In this document: piece by piece, positions 42,175 through 51,676 of the stretch
Layout: each line of letters opens with the position of its first letter
Numbering within the stretch: position 1 is the first letter of the stretch
Source of the DNA: Septoria linicola
Taxonomy: Eukaryota > Ascomycota > Dothideomycetes > Mycosphaerellales > Mycosphaerellaceae
Assembly: GCA_024114885.1 (NCBI GenBank)
Contig: CP099422.1
Span: 1,984,001 to 2,048,000, forward strand
Direction: 5' to 3'
DNA: 64,000 nucleotides
Translations under genes and position numbers: made by a program
Notes under the pieces: model-generated
The model's input: the letters and a program-made list of their open reading frames with translations, nothing else
What the model was told of the DNA's origin: nothing
Database searches by the model: none

Positions 42175-42579
42175 ATGTCACTATCATCTGCCGCGCAGCG
42201 AACATTCAATGTAGCTGAGCTTCTTGAGATGATACTTTTGGAACTTCCTCCCAGAGATGTTCTGCTCGCACAACGCGTCAATAAGCAGTGGCAAGGCGCG
42301 ATTACAGCTTCACTGAAACTCCAGCAATTGCTCTTCTTCAAACCAGTCTCTGCTCAAGTACTAGTCTATGAAGACGATCAGGGCCTCAGCGATTTCGATG
42401 GATGGTGGGAAGACAGAGTCACGAAGGAGGTGGTTCCCGCAGTGCAGAACCCAATGCTACGCACACTCTTCTACAACCTGACAGACGACGTTCTGGGATG
42501 CTGCGCTTTACTCCTGGTCACATGGTCCCGGAGGCAAGGAAGAGATGGCGGTGGAGGCGGAGATATGGGGTTTGAATAA
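42175..42579 (+). CDS. Truncated F-box paralogue
   Basis: A 134-aa frame with RTFNVAELLEMILLELPPRDVLLAQRVNKQWQ and SLKLQQLLFF, closely parallel to the F-box gene at 40822, then VQNPMLRTLFYNL. After this point similarity to the paralogue ends and the frame finishes in a Gly/Arg-rich tail. It lacks the C-terminal 80 residues of its neighbour. Directly upstream, an ATG at 42064 opens the same frame with a helical, Leu-rich segment (about 33 codons) interrupted by TAG at 42163-42165. The gene may therefore be damaged at both ends; expression is uncertain. Confidence 0.55.
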   Translation: MSLSSAAQRTFNVAELLEMILLELPPRDVLLAQRVNKQWQGAITASLKLQQLLFFKPVSAQVLVYEDDQGLSDFDGWWEDRVTKEVVPAVQNPMLRTLFYNLTDDVLGCCALLLVTWSRRQGRDGGGGGDMGFE

Positions 42580-43104
42580 TAGCACAGAGCATCAAGAGGA
42601 TAACTCGCAGATATGGAGACTGTGCCGCTGAGTGGCTCAGGAGTCGAGGTTCAAGCTCAGGCTTGTGGATTCAGCAGCGCGGAATCTGACCAACGGGAGC
42701 GACTCAGCGCAGTGGGTGCTCCTCCAATCTGTGAGTGTTGTGTATGTCACATACTGCACTGATAAATGCCTCCTGCTATGGCGTTGTACCAATACTGCTA
42801 GACTCCGCTTGAATTCGACAGTGACCAACAAGGATAGAGAAAATAGCACGAGCTCATCTACGCAATCTGCAAGTCTTTGCGCAGTGTGGTTTCCTGAATT
42901 CTATACCGGACAGCTAATTGTTCCTGCAATCGTAGCGGCACAGATGGTCCTTAGGCTTGGAGCGGTAGAGCCTCCAGCCTTGACTGTCTATGCTGACATG
43001 AGTCGTCTGCTCCACTTCGCCGGACCTGTTGTCGGCAGACTGCCAGCGACTAGAATCGTGCCTACTTTTGAGTCATGTTCATCATGCACGTTTCCATCTC
43101 ATCC
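42580..43104. other. Intergenic region between F-box paralogue and CCT3
   Basis: About 525 bp between convergent genes. A plus-strand frame runs from 42632 into CCT3 antisense but has no recognisable domain. It may contain decayed remains of the F-box C-terminus, which I could not align. Confidence 0.35.
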
Positions 43105-44718
43105 TCAATCATCACCTCCTTGCCCTCCAGCACTTCTCGCCTGCTTTGCGCCGACAATATCGTCCACTCTCAGCAGCAAGCATGCGCTCTCGATGGCAGT
43201 CTTGACACTCTGCAGCTTGATCGCTTGTGGTTCCCAGATGCCAAAATCCTTCTGGTCCACGACCTTTCCAGCATCGCCATCGATACCCCAAGTCGAGCCG
43301 CCCTCAGCATGCTTGGCTCGCAGCGCAGTCAAGATTCTGATTGGTGAGGCACCGGCGTTTTGGATCAATGTCCGAGGGATGACCTCCATTGACTCTGCGA
43401 TAGCCTTGTAAGGCCACTGCTGCACGCCTTCGATCGACTTTGCGAGCTGGCTGAGACGGACTGCACAGGCCATTTCTGTTGCGCCACCTCCGGGTGAGAG
43501 GTAAGGGTGGAAGATGACGTTGCGAGCCACTGACATGGCGTCGAGCAGGTTGCGGTCGATCTCGTTGAGGATATCTTTCGATGGTCCACGAAGCAGGATT
43601 GTGCAAGCCTTGGGGTTCTTGCACTGGGTGAGGAAAGTGAAGTACTCGTCTCCAATCTTCTCGATCTCGAACAGGCCACACTGAGTTCCGACATCGCGCT
43701 CTGTCAAGTCGTAGACCGAGTTGACGATCGTCGCACCCGTTGCACGAGCGATACGGTTGTTGTCGGTCTTTCGTACTCTGCGGATGGCGGTGATGTTGGC
43801 CTTCTGGAAAAAGTGCTGTGCCAGATCCGACACACCCTTTTCCGTGATGACCAGATCTGGCTTCACAGCAAGAATGGCATCGCACATAGCCTTAACCTGC
43901 TCCTCCTCGAGTTGCAAAATTCTGTTCCAGTCCTCCTCTTTGCTGATCTCAATGTTCGTTTGTGACTCTCCCTTCTTGTACTCCAACGTGCAGTCCAGCA
44001 GCACCACTCTTGGGTTTTCTATTCTCCTCCTCATCTTTGGGTGTGTGATGTCCTTGTTCACCATGACTCCGTCCAACACCTTGCTGTCCTCAATCTCGCC
44101 GCCTGGCACTTTCTCGACACGCGCATACCGCTTGATGTCGACTTCCCTCTGGCCGCCATGTGCATCGGTGCTGACTGTTCGGACTGCCTGCAGAGCCAAG
44201 TCGCACATGAGATCTGAGTATCGTGACGTGAATTTGGTGCCAATGGAGGTGGAGATCAAGTTTCGCATGACATCGTTGTCGTTGATGTCGACGGGGATCG
44301 AGACGTCCTGGATGACCTTCAAGCAGTCTGCCAGTGCTCGCTTGAAAGCCTGGATGATTACAACGGGATGGATACTGCGCTCGAGCTGAGGTAATGACAG
44401 CGCAAGAATCTCACCGGCCAGAATAATCACGGTTGTTGTGCCATCTCCCACTTCCTCGTCTTGTGTCCGTGCCAGCTCAATCATGCTCTTCGCAGCGGGA
44501 TGTGCGACTTCGATTTCTCGGAGAATAGCGTGGCCATCGTTGGTCAGGACGATCCCGCCCATGGGATCCAGCAGCATCTTTAGCATGGCCTTGGGACCCA
44601 GACATGATCGAATAATGTCGGCCACGGTCTTTGCGGCGGTGATGTTGGAGAGCTGTGCCTGACGACCGGTCTTGCGGTCGCCGGTTGCCGTGTTCATAAC
44701 CACGACGGGAGCCTGCAT
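43105..44718 (-). CDS. CCT3: Chaperonin CCT/TRiC gamma subunit
   Basis: A single exon of 537 aa beginning MQAPVVVMNTATGDRKTGR, the gamma-subunit N-terminus. The ATPase motifs are LGPKAMLKMLLDPMGG, TNDGHAILREI and the GDGTTT box in EEVGDGTTTVIILAG. The gamma-specific C-terminal part includes STWGIDGDAG and DFGIWEP, and the protein ends in a Gly-rich flexible tail. CCT is the cytosolic double-ring chaperonin that folds actin and tubulin. The open frame extends 98 codons upstream of this ATG, but that part lacks conservation, so the start at 44718 was chosen. Confidence 0.96.
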   Translation of the reverse strand: MQAPVVVMNTATGDRKTGRQAQLSNITAAKTVADIIRSCLGPKAMLKMLLDPMGGIVLTNDGHAILREIEVAHPAAKSMIELARTQDEEVGDGTTTVIILAGEILALSLPQLERSIHPVVIIQAFKRALADCLKVIQDVSIPVDINDNDVMRNLISTSIGTKFTSRYSDLMCDLALQAVRTVSTDAHGGQREVDIKRYARVEKVPGGEIEDSKVLDGVMVNKDITHPKMRRRIENPRVVLLDCTLEYKKGESQTNIEISKEEDWNRILQLEEEQVKAMCDAILAVKPDLVITEKGVSDLAQHFFQKANITAIRRVRKTDNNRIARATGATIVNSVYDLTERDVGTQCGLFEIEKIGDEYFTFLTQCKNPKACTILLRGPSKDILNEIDRNLLDAMSVARNVIFHPYLSPGGGATEMACAVRLSQLAKSIEGVQQWPYKAIAESMEVIPRTLIQNAGASPIRILTALRAKHAEGGSTWGIDGDAGKVVDQKDFGIWEPQAIKLQSVKTAIESACLLLRVDDIVGAKQARSAGGQGGDD

Positions 44719-45109
44719 GATGTCGGAAGCTCTCTGTGGTGCTGCTGTTGGGGTGTTGTGGTATGTGGTGCAGTTGCTGTTGCTGCTGGTGCAACTTTTC
44801 TGAGGCAGCCCAAAGCAGCTCCCGCTCGCGTTTGACGAGAATCGCGACCCAATTCTACGGCGCACCATATCTTGCATAGTGACAACTCCACTACGGCTAG
44901 TGCTATCAGACCATACAGACATATCTGATCGCGATAACGAGCACTCACTGTATGGTACCACCTGAGCTACTTGGTCTGGGCACACTCGCCCATCTGACGT
45001 CGGGTCTCGCACGCGACTTGTGTCCTCTCACCCATATCACACAATAATACGAATATGCTGCGATAGCACACTCTGCCTGCTTCCCTTCAGCCCCCACCTC
45101 ACCGCGACC
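44719..45109. promoter_or_regulatory. Divergent promoter, CCT3 / TLC-domain gene
   Basis: A 391-bp bidirectional region with GTTGCTG/TTGTGGT repeats near 44740-44800. No extra gene is seen. Confidence 0.4.
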
Positions 45110-46370
45110 ATGAAGGACCCATTTCCCCTTCCACCGCCCGAATGGCTCGTCGCCAACGTCCAACCGCTGGCCGAGTACGTTGGTCTGCCGACTCTCGCTC
45201 TCCACGCCCACGAAGTCATCTTCGCCTTCTGCCTCTACACATTCATCGGCAGCGTAGTCTCGCCCATCCTCAGCACATGGCTCGTGCCGGACACGTACAA
45301 GAGTCTCAACCACAGGACAAAGGTCAACTGGGATGTCCACGTTGTGTCCTTCTTCCAGTCTGTGCTCATCTGCGCGCTGAGCTTGTATGTCATGTTCTAC
45401 GATGAGGAGAGGAAAGCTGTGCGACCCAGAGCGCAGTGGGAGGGCAGAGTCTGGGAGTACACAGGAATGAGTGGCCTCTGCCAGAGCTTCGCGTTAGGCT
45501 ACTTCCTGTGGGACTTGATCCAGTGCACATATCATGTCGAGATCTTTGGCATAGGAATGCTGGCCCATGCGATCAGTGCTGTGAGCGTGTTCGCGTTGGG
45601 ATATGTAAGTGACGCTCTCCTTCATGTTCATCCAGCACTTCACAATATGCTGCTCTTTTCGAAAATACAAATACTGACTTGTTCTACAGCGCCCATTCCT
45701 CTACTTCTACGCCCCAGTGTTCCTCCTCTACGAGCTCTCATCCCCCTTACTCAACATCCACTGGTTCTGCGACAAGCTCAATCTCACCGGAAGCCCCATC
45801 CAAGCCATCAACGGAGCATTCCTGGTTGCTTCATTCTTCTCCTGCCGTCTCGTCTGGGGCAACTACTCCTCCGTCCTCGTCTTCATCGACGTCTACAACG
45901 CGGTCTTCCATGGCAACACCTTCATCACCAAGAACAGCACTCTCGCTCCAACGCACTATTCCACGCAAGACCTCCTGTCAATCTACGCCGACGAGCAGGG
46001 TCAACGATTAGCTTTCGCTGGAGGCGAGGGAGTTCCATTGTGGCTCGGCCTTGTCTATCTCGCCTCCAACTTAACGCTTAACTCGTTAAATATCTTCTGG
46101 TTCGGCAAGATGATTGAGACGATTCGATCCCGATTTGAGCCGCCACTCGGCACGAAAGGTGTGGGCAAGGATGTCAAGCATTGGGAGCCAGAGGAGAAGA
46201 TCAAGGCTGCCGCGAAGGATGGTGCTAATGCTGCGAGAGCTGCTGCGGAGCGTGTGATGAATGCTCCGATTCTGCAGGACGATGTTGATGTGCAAAAGGT
46301 CACGCAGGCCGATGGGAGTAAAAGTGTGGAGGTCACGCAGAGGACTTTGAGGACTAGGCGGAAAGCTTGA
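45110..46370 (+). CDS. TLC-domain membrane protein (TRAM/LAG1/CLN8 family)
   Basis: Exons 45110-45604 and 45690-46370 encode 391 aa; the gtaagt donor and ctacag acceptor join FALGY to RPFLYFYAP. Several hydrophobic segments are present, with SLNHRTKVNWDVHVVSFFQS and a Gly-Tyr-Phe-Trp-Asp stretch (GYFLWDLIQCTYH) typical of TLC proteins, then ELSSPLLNIHWF. The family includes ceramide synthases and lipid-sensing ER proteins. The HH and Lag1 motifs of ceramide synthase are not seen, so this is more likely a TMEM56/CLN8-like ER protein of unknown lipid role. The tail is charged and ends RTRRKA. Confidence 0.85.
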
Positions 46371-46683
46371 TCTTCGCGATGTGTGAGGGCGGTCCGTCTG
46401 ATGCAGGGGGTTATGTTGGGAGCTACAATAATCGTTTGGGTTACTTGAGCGTGTGGCGCGTTTGGAGAGCGCTGTACATATGAATTAATGAATGTTGGAA
46501 GAAGCCATTGAAGCGACAGTTTGCTTGGATTGCGCCTATGTTGCACACTGTAGTTGTATGCTTGCCATTCTTCAGCGATGTCTCAGCCACCAGCGTTCCC
46601 TCGATGACCAACCAAGCCCATGATACTCTCCGTACCCTCGCTGGGCCAGCTTCCCCTTCCTGCACCTCTGCGAGCACTCACCC
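46371..46683. other. Short intergenic region, convergent genes
   Basis: 313 bp between stop codons on opposite strands. No feature recognised. Confidence 0.35.
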
Positions 46684-47772
46684 CTAGTTCAATCTCGGAA
46701 ACACCTCAACCCCCATCTCAGCACACTCATCCTCGACCATCTGCCCCCAAACCTTATACTTGAAGATGAACTCCATCACATCTCCCACATGCATCCGTGC
46801 CTTCTCATCCTCCATCTCCTCAACCTTCTTGCCCAGCAACCAATCCCGATCACTATCCAGCAATCTCTCCTCCCATGTATCCGCCCCCCAAGGTGCCTGT
46901 GGCTCTTGACCTTTTCCTGGCGGATCTCTCAGACCATCGATGGCACAGCGGAATTGTCCGTCATGAGCTCTGAGAAGTCCGCAAACATACATTGCCGCTC
47001 TCTTGGCGATGTTCAATGGAATACTGTCTTTCTCGGGAGTGAGAGACGGGTCACGTTCCATGATCGCTGCATCAAAACCTTGCTTGAGCTTCAGCATGGC
47101 AGTATCTTCTGGTGTATTGCTGGGCTTGTCGTAAAGACAGAGGTCGTCGGGGTATGGTGAGGGAGTGAAGCGTGTGTCATTGAGGAGAGCCTGCTTGGCA
47201 GCTCGTTCGAGGATTCTAATCTTGAAGTCGCTAACTGCTTCGAGGGCTTCCTTGCGCGCTGGGTTAAACCACTCGGTGGGTTTGCTGTGGCCTTTGACTG
47301 CGCCCCGGTTGCCGTTCTCCTTACGAGCTTCGCCGGGCTCAACAGTGTCGACCGGGGTGTTGGTGGTTTCTACCTGACCAGAGCCATTGTTGCTGTTGCC
47401 GGCGGACACCAGTGGAAGCTCATCGAACTTCTCCTCCAGATCAACAGGGCTGTCATTGTGAAACTTGTTCTGTTTCCTGGCCTTCGAGAGAACCGGTGGG
47501 TGTGACTCGCCGCCGTCAGCACCATGAAGGCCCTTGTCGCAGCTGGGAGTCAATTTCTTAACCTCCTCGCCGAACGTCGGCTCTGCATTGCTGATCAAAG
47601 TCCAGCTGTCACTTTCGCTCGAGACGTTCCTGTTCTTCTTGCGTGGCTTTGCAAGAATCGGAGCGTGAGACTCCACGGCGGGCGGCTGTACTGCCACGTG
47701 TACGGTCTGTTCGATCGCATCATCGTTTGGGCTCTCGCCCTTGGCCTTGCTCTTCTTCTTCTTTGCTGCCAT
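46684..47772 (-). CDS. Hypothetical protein with basic N-terminus
   Basis: A single exon of 362 aa. It begins MAAKKKKSKAKGES, a Lys-rich stretch that could be a nuclear signal, followed by about 140 disordered residues with two related KARKQNK/KPRKKNR segments. The C-terminal half is folded-looking: EWFNPARKEALEAVSDFKIRILERAAKQ, then PYPDDLCLYDKP, AAMYVCGLLRAHD, and MEFIFKYKVWGQMVEDECAEMGV. I recognise no family. Coding is supported by length and codon regularity. Confidence 0.72.
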   Translation of the reverse strand: MAAKKKKSKAKGESPNDDAIEQTVHVAVQPPAVESHAPILAKPRKKNRNVSSESDSWTLISNAEPTFGEEVKKLTPSCDKGLHGADGGESHPPVLSKARKQNKFHNDSPVDLEEKFDELPLVSAGNSNNGSGQVETTNTPVDTVEPGEARKENGNRGAVKGHSKPTEWFNPARKEALEAVSDFKIRILERAAKQALLNDTRFTPSPYPDDLCLYDKPSNTPEDTAMLKLKQGFDAAIMERDPSLTPEKDSIPLNIAKRAAMYVCGLLRAHDGQFRCAIDGLRDPPGKGQEPQAPWGADTWEERLLDSDRDWLLGKKVEEMEDEKARMHVGDVMEFIFKYKVWGQMVEDECAEMGVEVFPRLN

Positions 47773-47952
47773 GATGGAGTGGGTAATGTGTCGAGTGAAG
47801 GTTAAGAGAGAGCTTTTGAGTCAAACTGATCAGAATAGGCAGGCGCGTCACGCTAGCAAGTAACGTGCATGAACAGCAAACAGCGGAATTTTATCTAGAA
47901 AGTACGCGAAACATTATCAATTCTCTGTATGTCGTAGGGGAATTCTCGTGGA

Positions 47953-48402
47953 CTAGATATGTTCACAGGTTGCCATGGACTCTGAGAGCTCAATCTCAAT
48001 CAGTCGTGCCCTCATGTTTTCGAATTGACCTTTGTCTATCGCGAACCAATATGGTTGAACGAACCGGTCCTGCATGAAGTATTCGAATTTGAATCCTTTG
48101 TTGGACCGCGGTGATCTCCGGCCGAGGCAGACCTTATGACCAACATGGTGATTAAAATTCGAATCGCACTTCACAAGATCGAGATCCTTCGGTGGCCTTT
48201 CCAACCTTCCCTCCCTTACCTCCATCAGGACTGGAAACACCACGAGCAACATTATGCAGAAGAGTACACCGATTGCAGTATGAATCTTGCAACGCCAACG
48301 TTGTTTTGACGTAGCCCTAGCTGCACCTTTTTCTGCATCCTCAGTCTGCTGCTCAGGATCGCGATTCACATCCGTGAACGCGGGCTGATTGGGAACAACC
48401 GC
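47953..48402 (-). other. Open frame with transmembrane segment directly after the GRASP stop
   Basis: The frame continues from the GRASP stop (TAG, 48403-48405) for 149 codons to 47953. It contains a convincing transmembrane helix with basic flank (KIHTAIGVLFCIMLLVVFPVL) and a C-terminal part with two Cys and aromatic residues (FEYFMQDRFVQPYWF). No ATG precedes the helix; the first in-frame ATG is inside it (48250-48252). It could be a separate gene with an unseen 5' exon, a stop-readthrough extension giving GRASP a membrane anchor, or the remains of a fusion. An acceptor-like gacttag overlaps the stop codon. Confidence 0.4.
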
Positions 48403-49485
48403 CTAAGTCTCCGCCTTGACCTCATCATCTGTCGGCGGGGCCGAAGATGCAGCCTTAGGTGGACCGCCCGCCTTCGGAGGTGGAGGTGGAAGATTGCTTG
48501 CCTTCGGCGTTGAACCACCATCGAGCTCACGGCTTTTCTGCTCTCCTTCGGCAAAGTAATCGTCAAGACCTGAGGCTGGCGTATGATGGGCCCGTGCTTT
48601 CCTCGCCTTCCCAGCTGGCGGGCCCTTCGGAGGTGCGGATGTAGCATCTAGAGATGGCGAAGGTGAAGTGCCTGGCAAGTCCATATTGGCTGGGACCAGG
48701 AAGTCTCCTCCTGATGGCGGAGGTGCACTGTTGCTCTCGCTACCTGGCTGCGACGCATATGCTGGTGGCACATCCCCATCAAACATAGTCTCTCCAGGCC
48801 CAGTCGATGGTTCTTCTAATGGTGCCGGAATGCGATGCAGAGCGCCGTAGCCCAGGATGCAGCCCAAGGATCCCTCTCCGCCCCAATTCCTCGCTGGCGT
48901 GATAGTGACCATCCTCGTCACATCGTACTCCTGATTGTACACCCACAACCTCAAAGCAGAATTCATGTATGCTTCGACTAATTGTCCTAAAGCGGCATCG
49001 CCGCGTAAGGCTTTTGTATCAGGACTACCAATAACATAGTCCGAATATGGCAGGAGCCCAGCGACATCAGCAGGTGAGTTAGGCATGACATCCAGAATGT
49101 GCCAAACATCATTCACCATGTCAAGTGGTGCCCATTGCAAAGCAAGGCCTAGGGCATCTCCGGCCGGAGGTACTGTGAGGTAGACCTCGCGAATTTGGCT
49201 GCCTTTGGCTCCGAATACACCTAAGCTGATCGTGGAACCAGCACAATTCCGAACCTCGGTCATGAAGAGATTTGGATCTGGGTTGTCGATGTTATGACCG
49301 TTGATTCCAATGATGAAGTCAAACCAGGGCTCAAGAGCAATTGAGCTATTGGTGTTGCGTAGGATCTGGAAGCCATAGTGGTTCCGTGTGCTAGGTGCAG
49401 ATGGCTGAGAAGTTGCGTTCGCCGCGTCGGGATCCGAGTCCAGTCGCGAGATGAAGCGATTCAGCGTGCCGAAGAGATTGGCCAT
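48403..49485 (-). CDS. GRH1: Golgi reassembly stacking protein GRASP/Grh1
   Basis: A single exon of 360 aa. MANLFGTLNRFISRL is an N-terminal amphipathic helix; a Gly-2 myristoylation site is absent, as in fungal Grh1. Two PDZ-like GRASP domains follow: about 37-130 (HYGFQILRNTNSS, PWFDFIIGINGHNID) and about 130-225 (GLALQWAPLDM, WHILDVMPNSPADVAGLLPYSDYVIG, GSLGCILGYGALHRIP). The C-terminus is Pro/Ser-rich and disordered. Grh1 is acetylated in yeast, binds Bug1, and acts in ER-Golgi transport and unconventional secretion. The stop is followed by the in-frame TM region described above. Confidence 0.94.
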   Translation of the reverse strand: MANLFGTLNRFISRLDSDPDAANATSQPSAPSTRNHYGFQILRNTNSSIALEPWFDFIIGINGHNIDNPDPNLFMTEVRNCAGSTISLGVFGAKGSQIREVYLTVPPAGDALGLALQWAPLDMVNDVWHILDVMPNSPADVAGLLPYSDYVIGSPDTKALRGDAALGQLVEAYMNSALRLWVYNQEYDVTRMVTITPARNWGGEGSLGCILGYGALHRIPAPLEEPSTGPGETMFDGDVPPAYASQPGSESNSAPPPSGGDFLVPANMDLPGTSPSPSLDATSAPPKGPPAGKARKARAHHTPASGLDDYFAEGEQKSRELDGGSTPKASNLPPPPPKAGGPPKAASSAPPTDDEVKAET

Positions 49486-49851
49486 GATGTGCGACGTGTA
49501 TGAATATGTAGCTTTTGGTTGTGTTTGATCAAGGCAATGTTTACTCTACAATGGATGGAGAGAGGAGGCGCGATGTGGCAGTTCCGCGAGCCAAGAACGG
49601 TGCGGACAAAACTCGGCCGAGATGATTGCTGGCTCTTCCTTCCTGCGATGCCATGCCTTCTCACTACATATCAACGAGACGGTCAACTCATCATTTGCAG
49701 CTGCTCACATTTCGGGCTTGAACGGAAGAATGCACAAAATCGGAGCTCAATGAAATACACTTCTTCTGGCTGCTAATCTGAGTTTCTAGGCTCTCATGCC
49801 CATGCTTTCTGTCGATATGGAGACCACTGCGCACTTAATACCATCCCGTGC
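49486..49851. promoter_or_regulatory. Upstream region of GRASP
   Basis: About 370 bp between the GRASP start and the 3' end of the NmrA-like gene. No additional gene seen. Confidence 0.35.
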
Positions 49852-50793
49852 TCAAGCATCAGCCAGCATCTTCTCGAACATTGCTTCAATCGTTCCCCTT
49901 GGTGCCGCCAACTCAAGCACCTCCTTGCTAGTGGTCTCCGACTTGGCCTTTCCCTCCCACGAAGTTACTGGAGCATGCTTGATTGACCTGACCAGATTTG
50001 GAGAGTTACTCTGAGCTGCCATGTCATCTAGAAAGTCCAGATTCTGGTAGCGGACATCCCGGACTTTCTCGCCAATCTTCTTCCCGACCAGCTGAGTGAC
50101 GTACTCTCCAGTGATGTCAGGTCCGTTGATGACGAGCTTCTTCTGGTTGTACGCAGCAGTATCCTCCTCCGCTAGAAGGTGTGCTGCGAGCGTGCCGACA
50201 TCATCGGCATCCACTACACCTGTTGGAGTGGTGTCGTTCAGCATCAGCCGGAGAGTATCCTGCTTGCCGGTCCCTTTGAAGTGCTTCACGAGTGCCACGG
50301 CTGGTCCAATGACCGTGCTCTGAAAGACGTTCGGCTGCAAAGAGGTCCAGTGCATCTTCTTGAACTCCGGCGCACTGAGCATTTCCTCGATCGCCCAATA
50401 GGAACGTGGGTAATAAGCCGGACAGTCTGCTGTCACGTTCGCAGCTGTGGTGCTGATGCGGACCACGTATTTGACGCCAGCTCGGAGTGCATTTGTCAGA
50501 AATTGGCCTTCGTCCGCGAAGTGACTTGGCTCGTTGTGGGACGCAATGAATACTCTGGTGACGTTGCGTTCTCGTAGCCATTCCTCCGTGATCTCGGTCC
50601 AAGTCTGCTCCTCCACTTCCACACCTGGTATCTTCGCAAACTTCTGTGCAACTGCACTGCTCTTGGAACATGTCAATGCAAGAATGCGGTAGCTAGATTG
50701 CGCTTTGCTGTTGGCGAGCAGGCTGGGGAGAGTGTTGACAACATTTCTGCCAGTATTGCCAGTAGCACCAACGACAAGGATTGTAGAAGTCAT
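49852..50793 (-). CDS. NmrA-like NAD(P)-binding protein
   Basis: A single exon of 313 aa starting MTSTILVVGATGNTGRNVV, the GxxGxxG dinucleotide site. Then come RNVTRVFIASHNEP, GVKYVVRISTTAAN, YYPRSYWAIEEMLSA and WTSLQPNVFQ, the order found in the atypical SDR group of NmrA/HSCARG and quinone-oxidoreductase-like proteins. The catalytic Tyr-Lys pair of classical SDRs is not conserved, so it may sense NAD(P) rather than reduce a substrate. Upstream the frame stays open, but this ATG gives the proper N-terminus. Confidence 0.87.
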   Translation of the reverse strand: MTSTILVVGATGNTGRNVVNTLPSLLANSKAQSSYRILALTCSKSSAVAQKFAKIPGVEVEEQTWTEITEEWLRERNVTRVFIASHNEPSHFADEGQFLTNALRAGVKYVVRISTTAANVTADCPAYYPRSYWAIEEMLSAPEFKKMHWTSLQPNVFQSTVIGPAVALVKHFKGTGKQDTLRLMLNDTTPTGVVDADDVGTLAAHLLAEEDTAAYNQKKLVINGPDITGEYVTQLVGKKIGEKVRDVRYQNLDFLDDMAAQSNSPNLVRSIKHAPVTSWEGKAKSETTSKEVLELAAPRGTIEAMFEKMLADA

Positions 50794-51376
50794 AGTTGCA
50801 AGAGTAGGGCGGTGGGAATGCTGGCGAGCTGTATGATCCTGGAATCCATGTTTCCTCAACTCCCTTATAGCAAATCCAAATGTGGCAATATTGCTATGCC
50901 ATTGTACTGCACAAGTAGTTATATGTGCATAGTGACGAAGCCTGGCTTCCTCTCTTGGTCGATCAGTAATCATTGGATCACATACGCAAAAGGCTTGGAC
51001 CTGCATAACTTTGATTCACCCCCAAGTAGTAATTGCGTCGAATTCGTGCGATCTATGCGCTGCAGCATATTGGCGCTACCAAGTGGTGACTTTGTCATCA
51101 CAGAGCCAACATTGGCCGGACTCCTTTTGGGAGTCCTTCAACGTTGCGCGTTGATGTTCTAGACTGAGAGCAGGACGCTGATCTTGCCTTCACTTTGCAA
51201 GCAGACGCTTTGTGTCGAGAAGAAGAGTCGAGGGTTGCAATTGGTAAACAAACGAACGAAAGCAATTCGATGGGCATGGATGCATGCACAAAGACGAACA
51301 AGAGAGCAGATTTTGTCATTCGACGATCGTACCGCAGCAAGCCCTTCTTTCCCTCCCAAGTCCTCTCGTCCGTCTC
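50794..51376. other. Intergenic region
   Basis: About 580 bp between the NmrA-like gene start and the 3' end of the Cys-rich gene region. No coding frame with recognisable features. Confidence 0.35.
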
Positions 51377-51463
51377 TCATCTGATGCAGCCACAGCTGTA
51401 GATACAGTTGATTTTTCCAATTGGCCCTTCAGGCACGCAGAATTGATTGCAGGCCAGCCCTGG

Positions 51464-51676
51464 TTAACAGTATCCCGCATCCGAATTCTTGACTCCAGGA
51501 CCATAGCACAGGTTGCCTGCGGCGCCTCGCTTGTCCTTGTCCCAGGTGCATTTCTGTGAGCTTCGGGCTTCCACGGCTCTTGCTTCACCCACGATGCCGC
51601 CAATAGTGTACAGAATTGGACTTGCGAGAGTAATTGTTGTTGCTCCAAGAGCCAAGAGAAGGGAGAGGAGTTTCAT
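51464..51676 (-). CDS. Small secreted protein, apparently cut by an in-frame stop
   Basis: A 70-aa frame starting MKLLSLLLALGATTITLASP, a clear signal peptide. A Lys/Arg/Ser-containing pro-like segment (GEARAVEARSS) and three Cys follow, the last as final residue before TAA. The same frame continues after TAA for 28 more codons to a TGA at 51377-51379 and contains five further Cys, so the interrupted and downstream parts together have eight Cys in small-secreted-protein spacing. This suggests a nonsense mutation in a Cys-rich secreted (effector-like or antimicrobial-like) gene. A less likely alternative is a 42-nt intron with a poor gtcctg donor and ccag acceptor. Family not recognised. Confidence 0.55.
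   Translation of the reverse strand: MKLLSLLLALGATTITLASPILYTIGGIVGEARAVEARSSQKCTWDKDKRGAAGNLCYGPGVKNSDAGYC

Noticed and set aside
42632..43411. 259-codon plus-strand frame running antisense into CCT3
   Set aside because: Its right half is the antisense of a conserved chaperonin gene, and the left half shows no family pattern.
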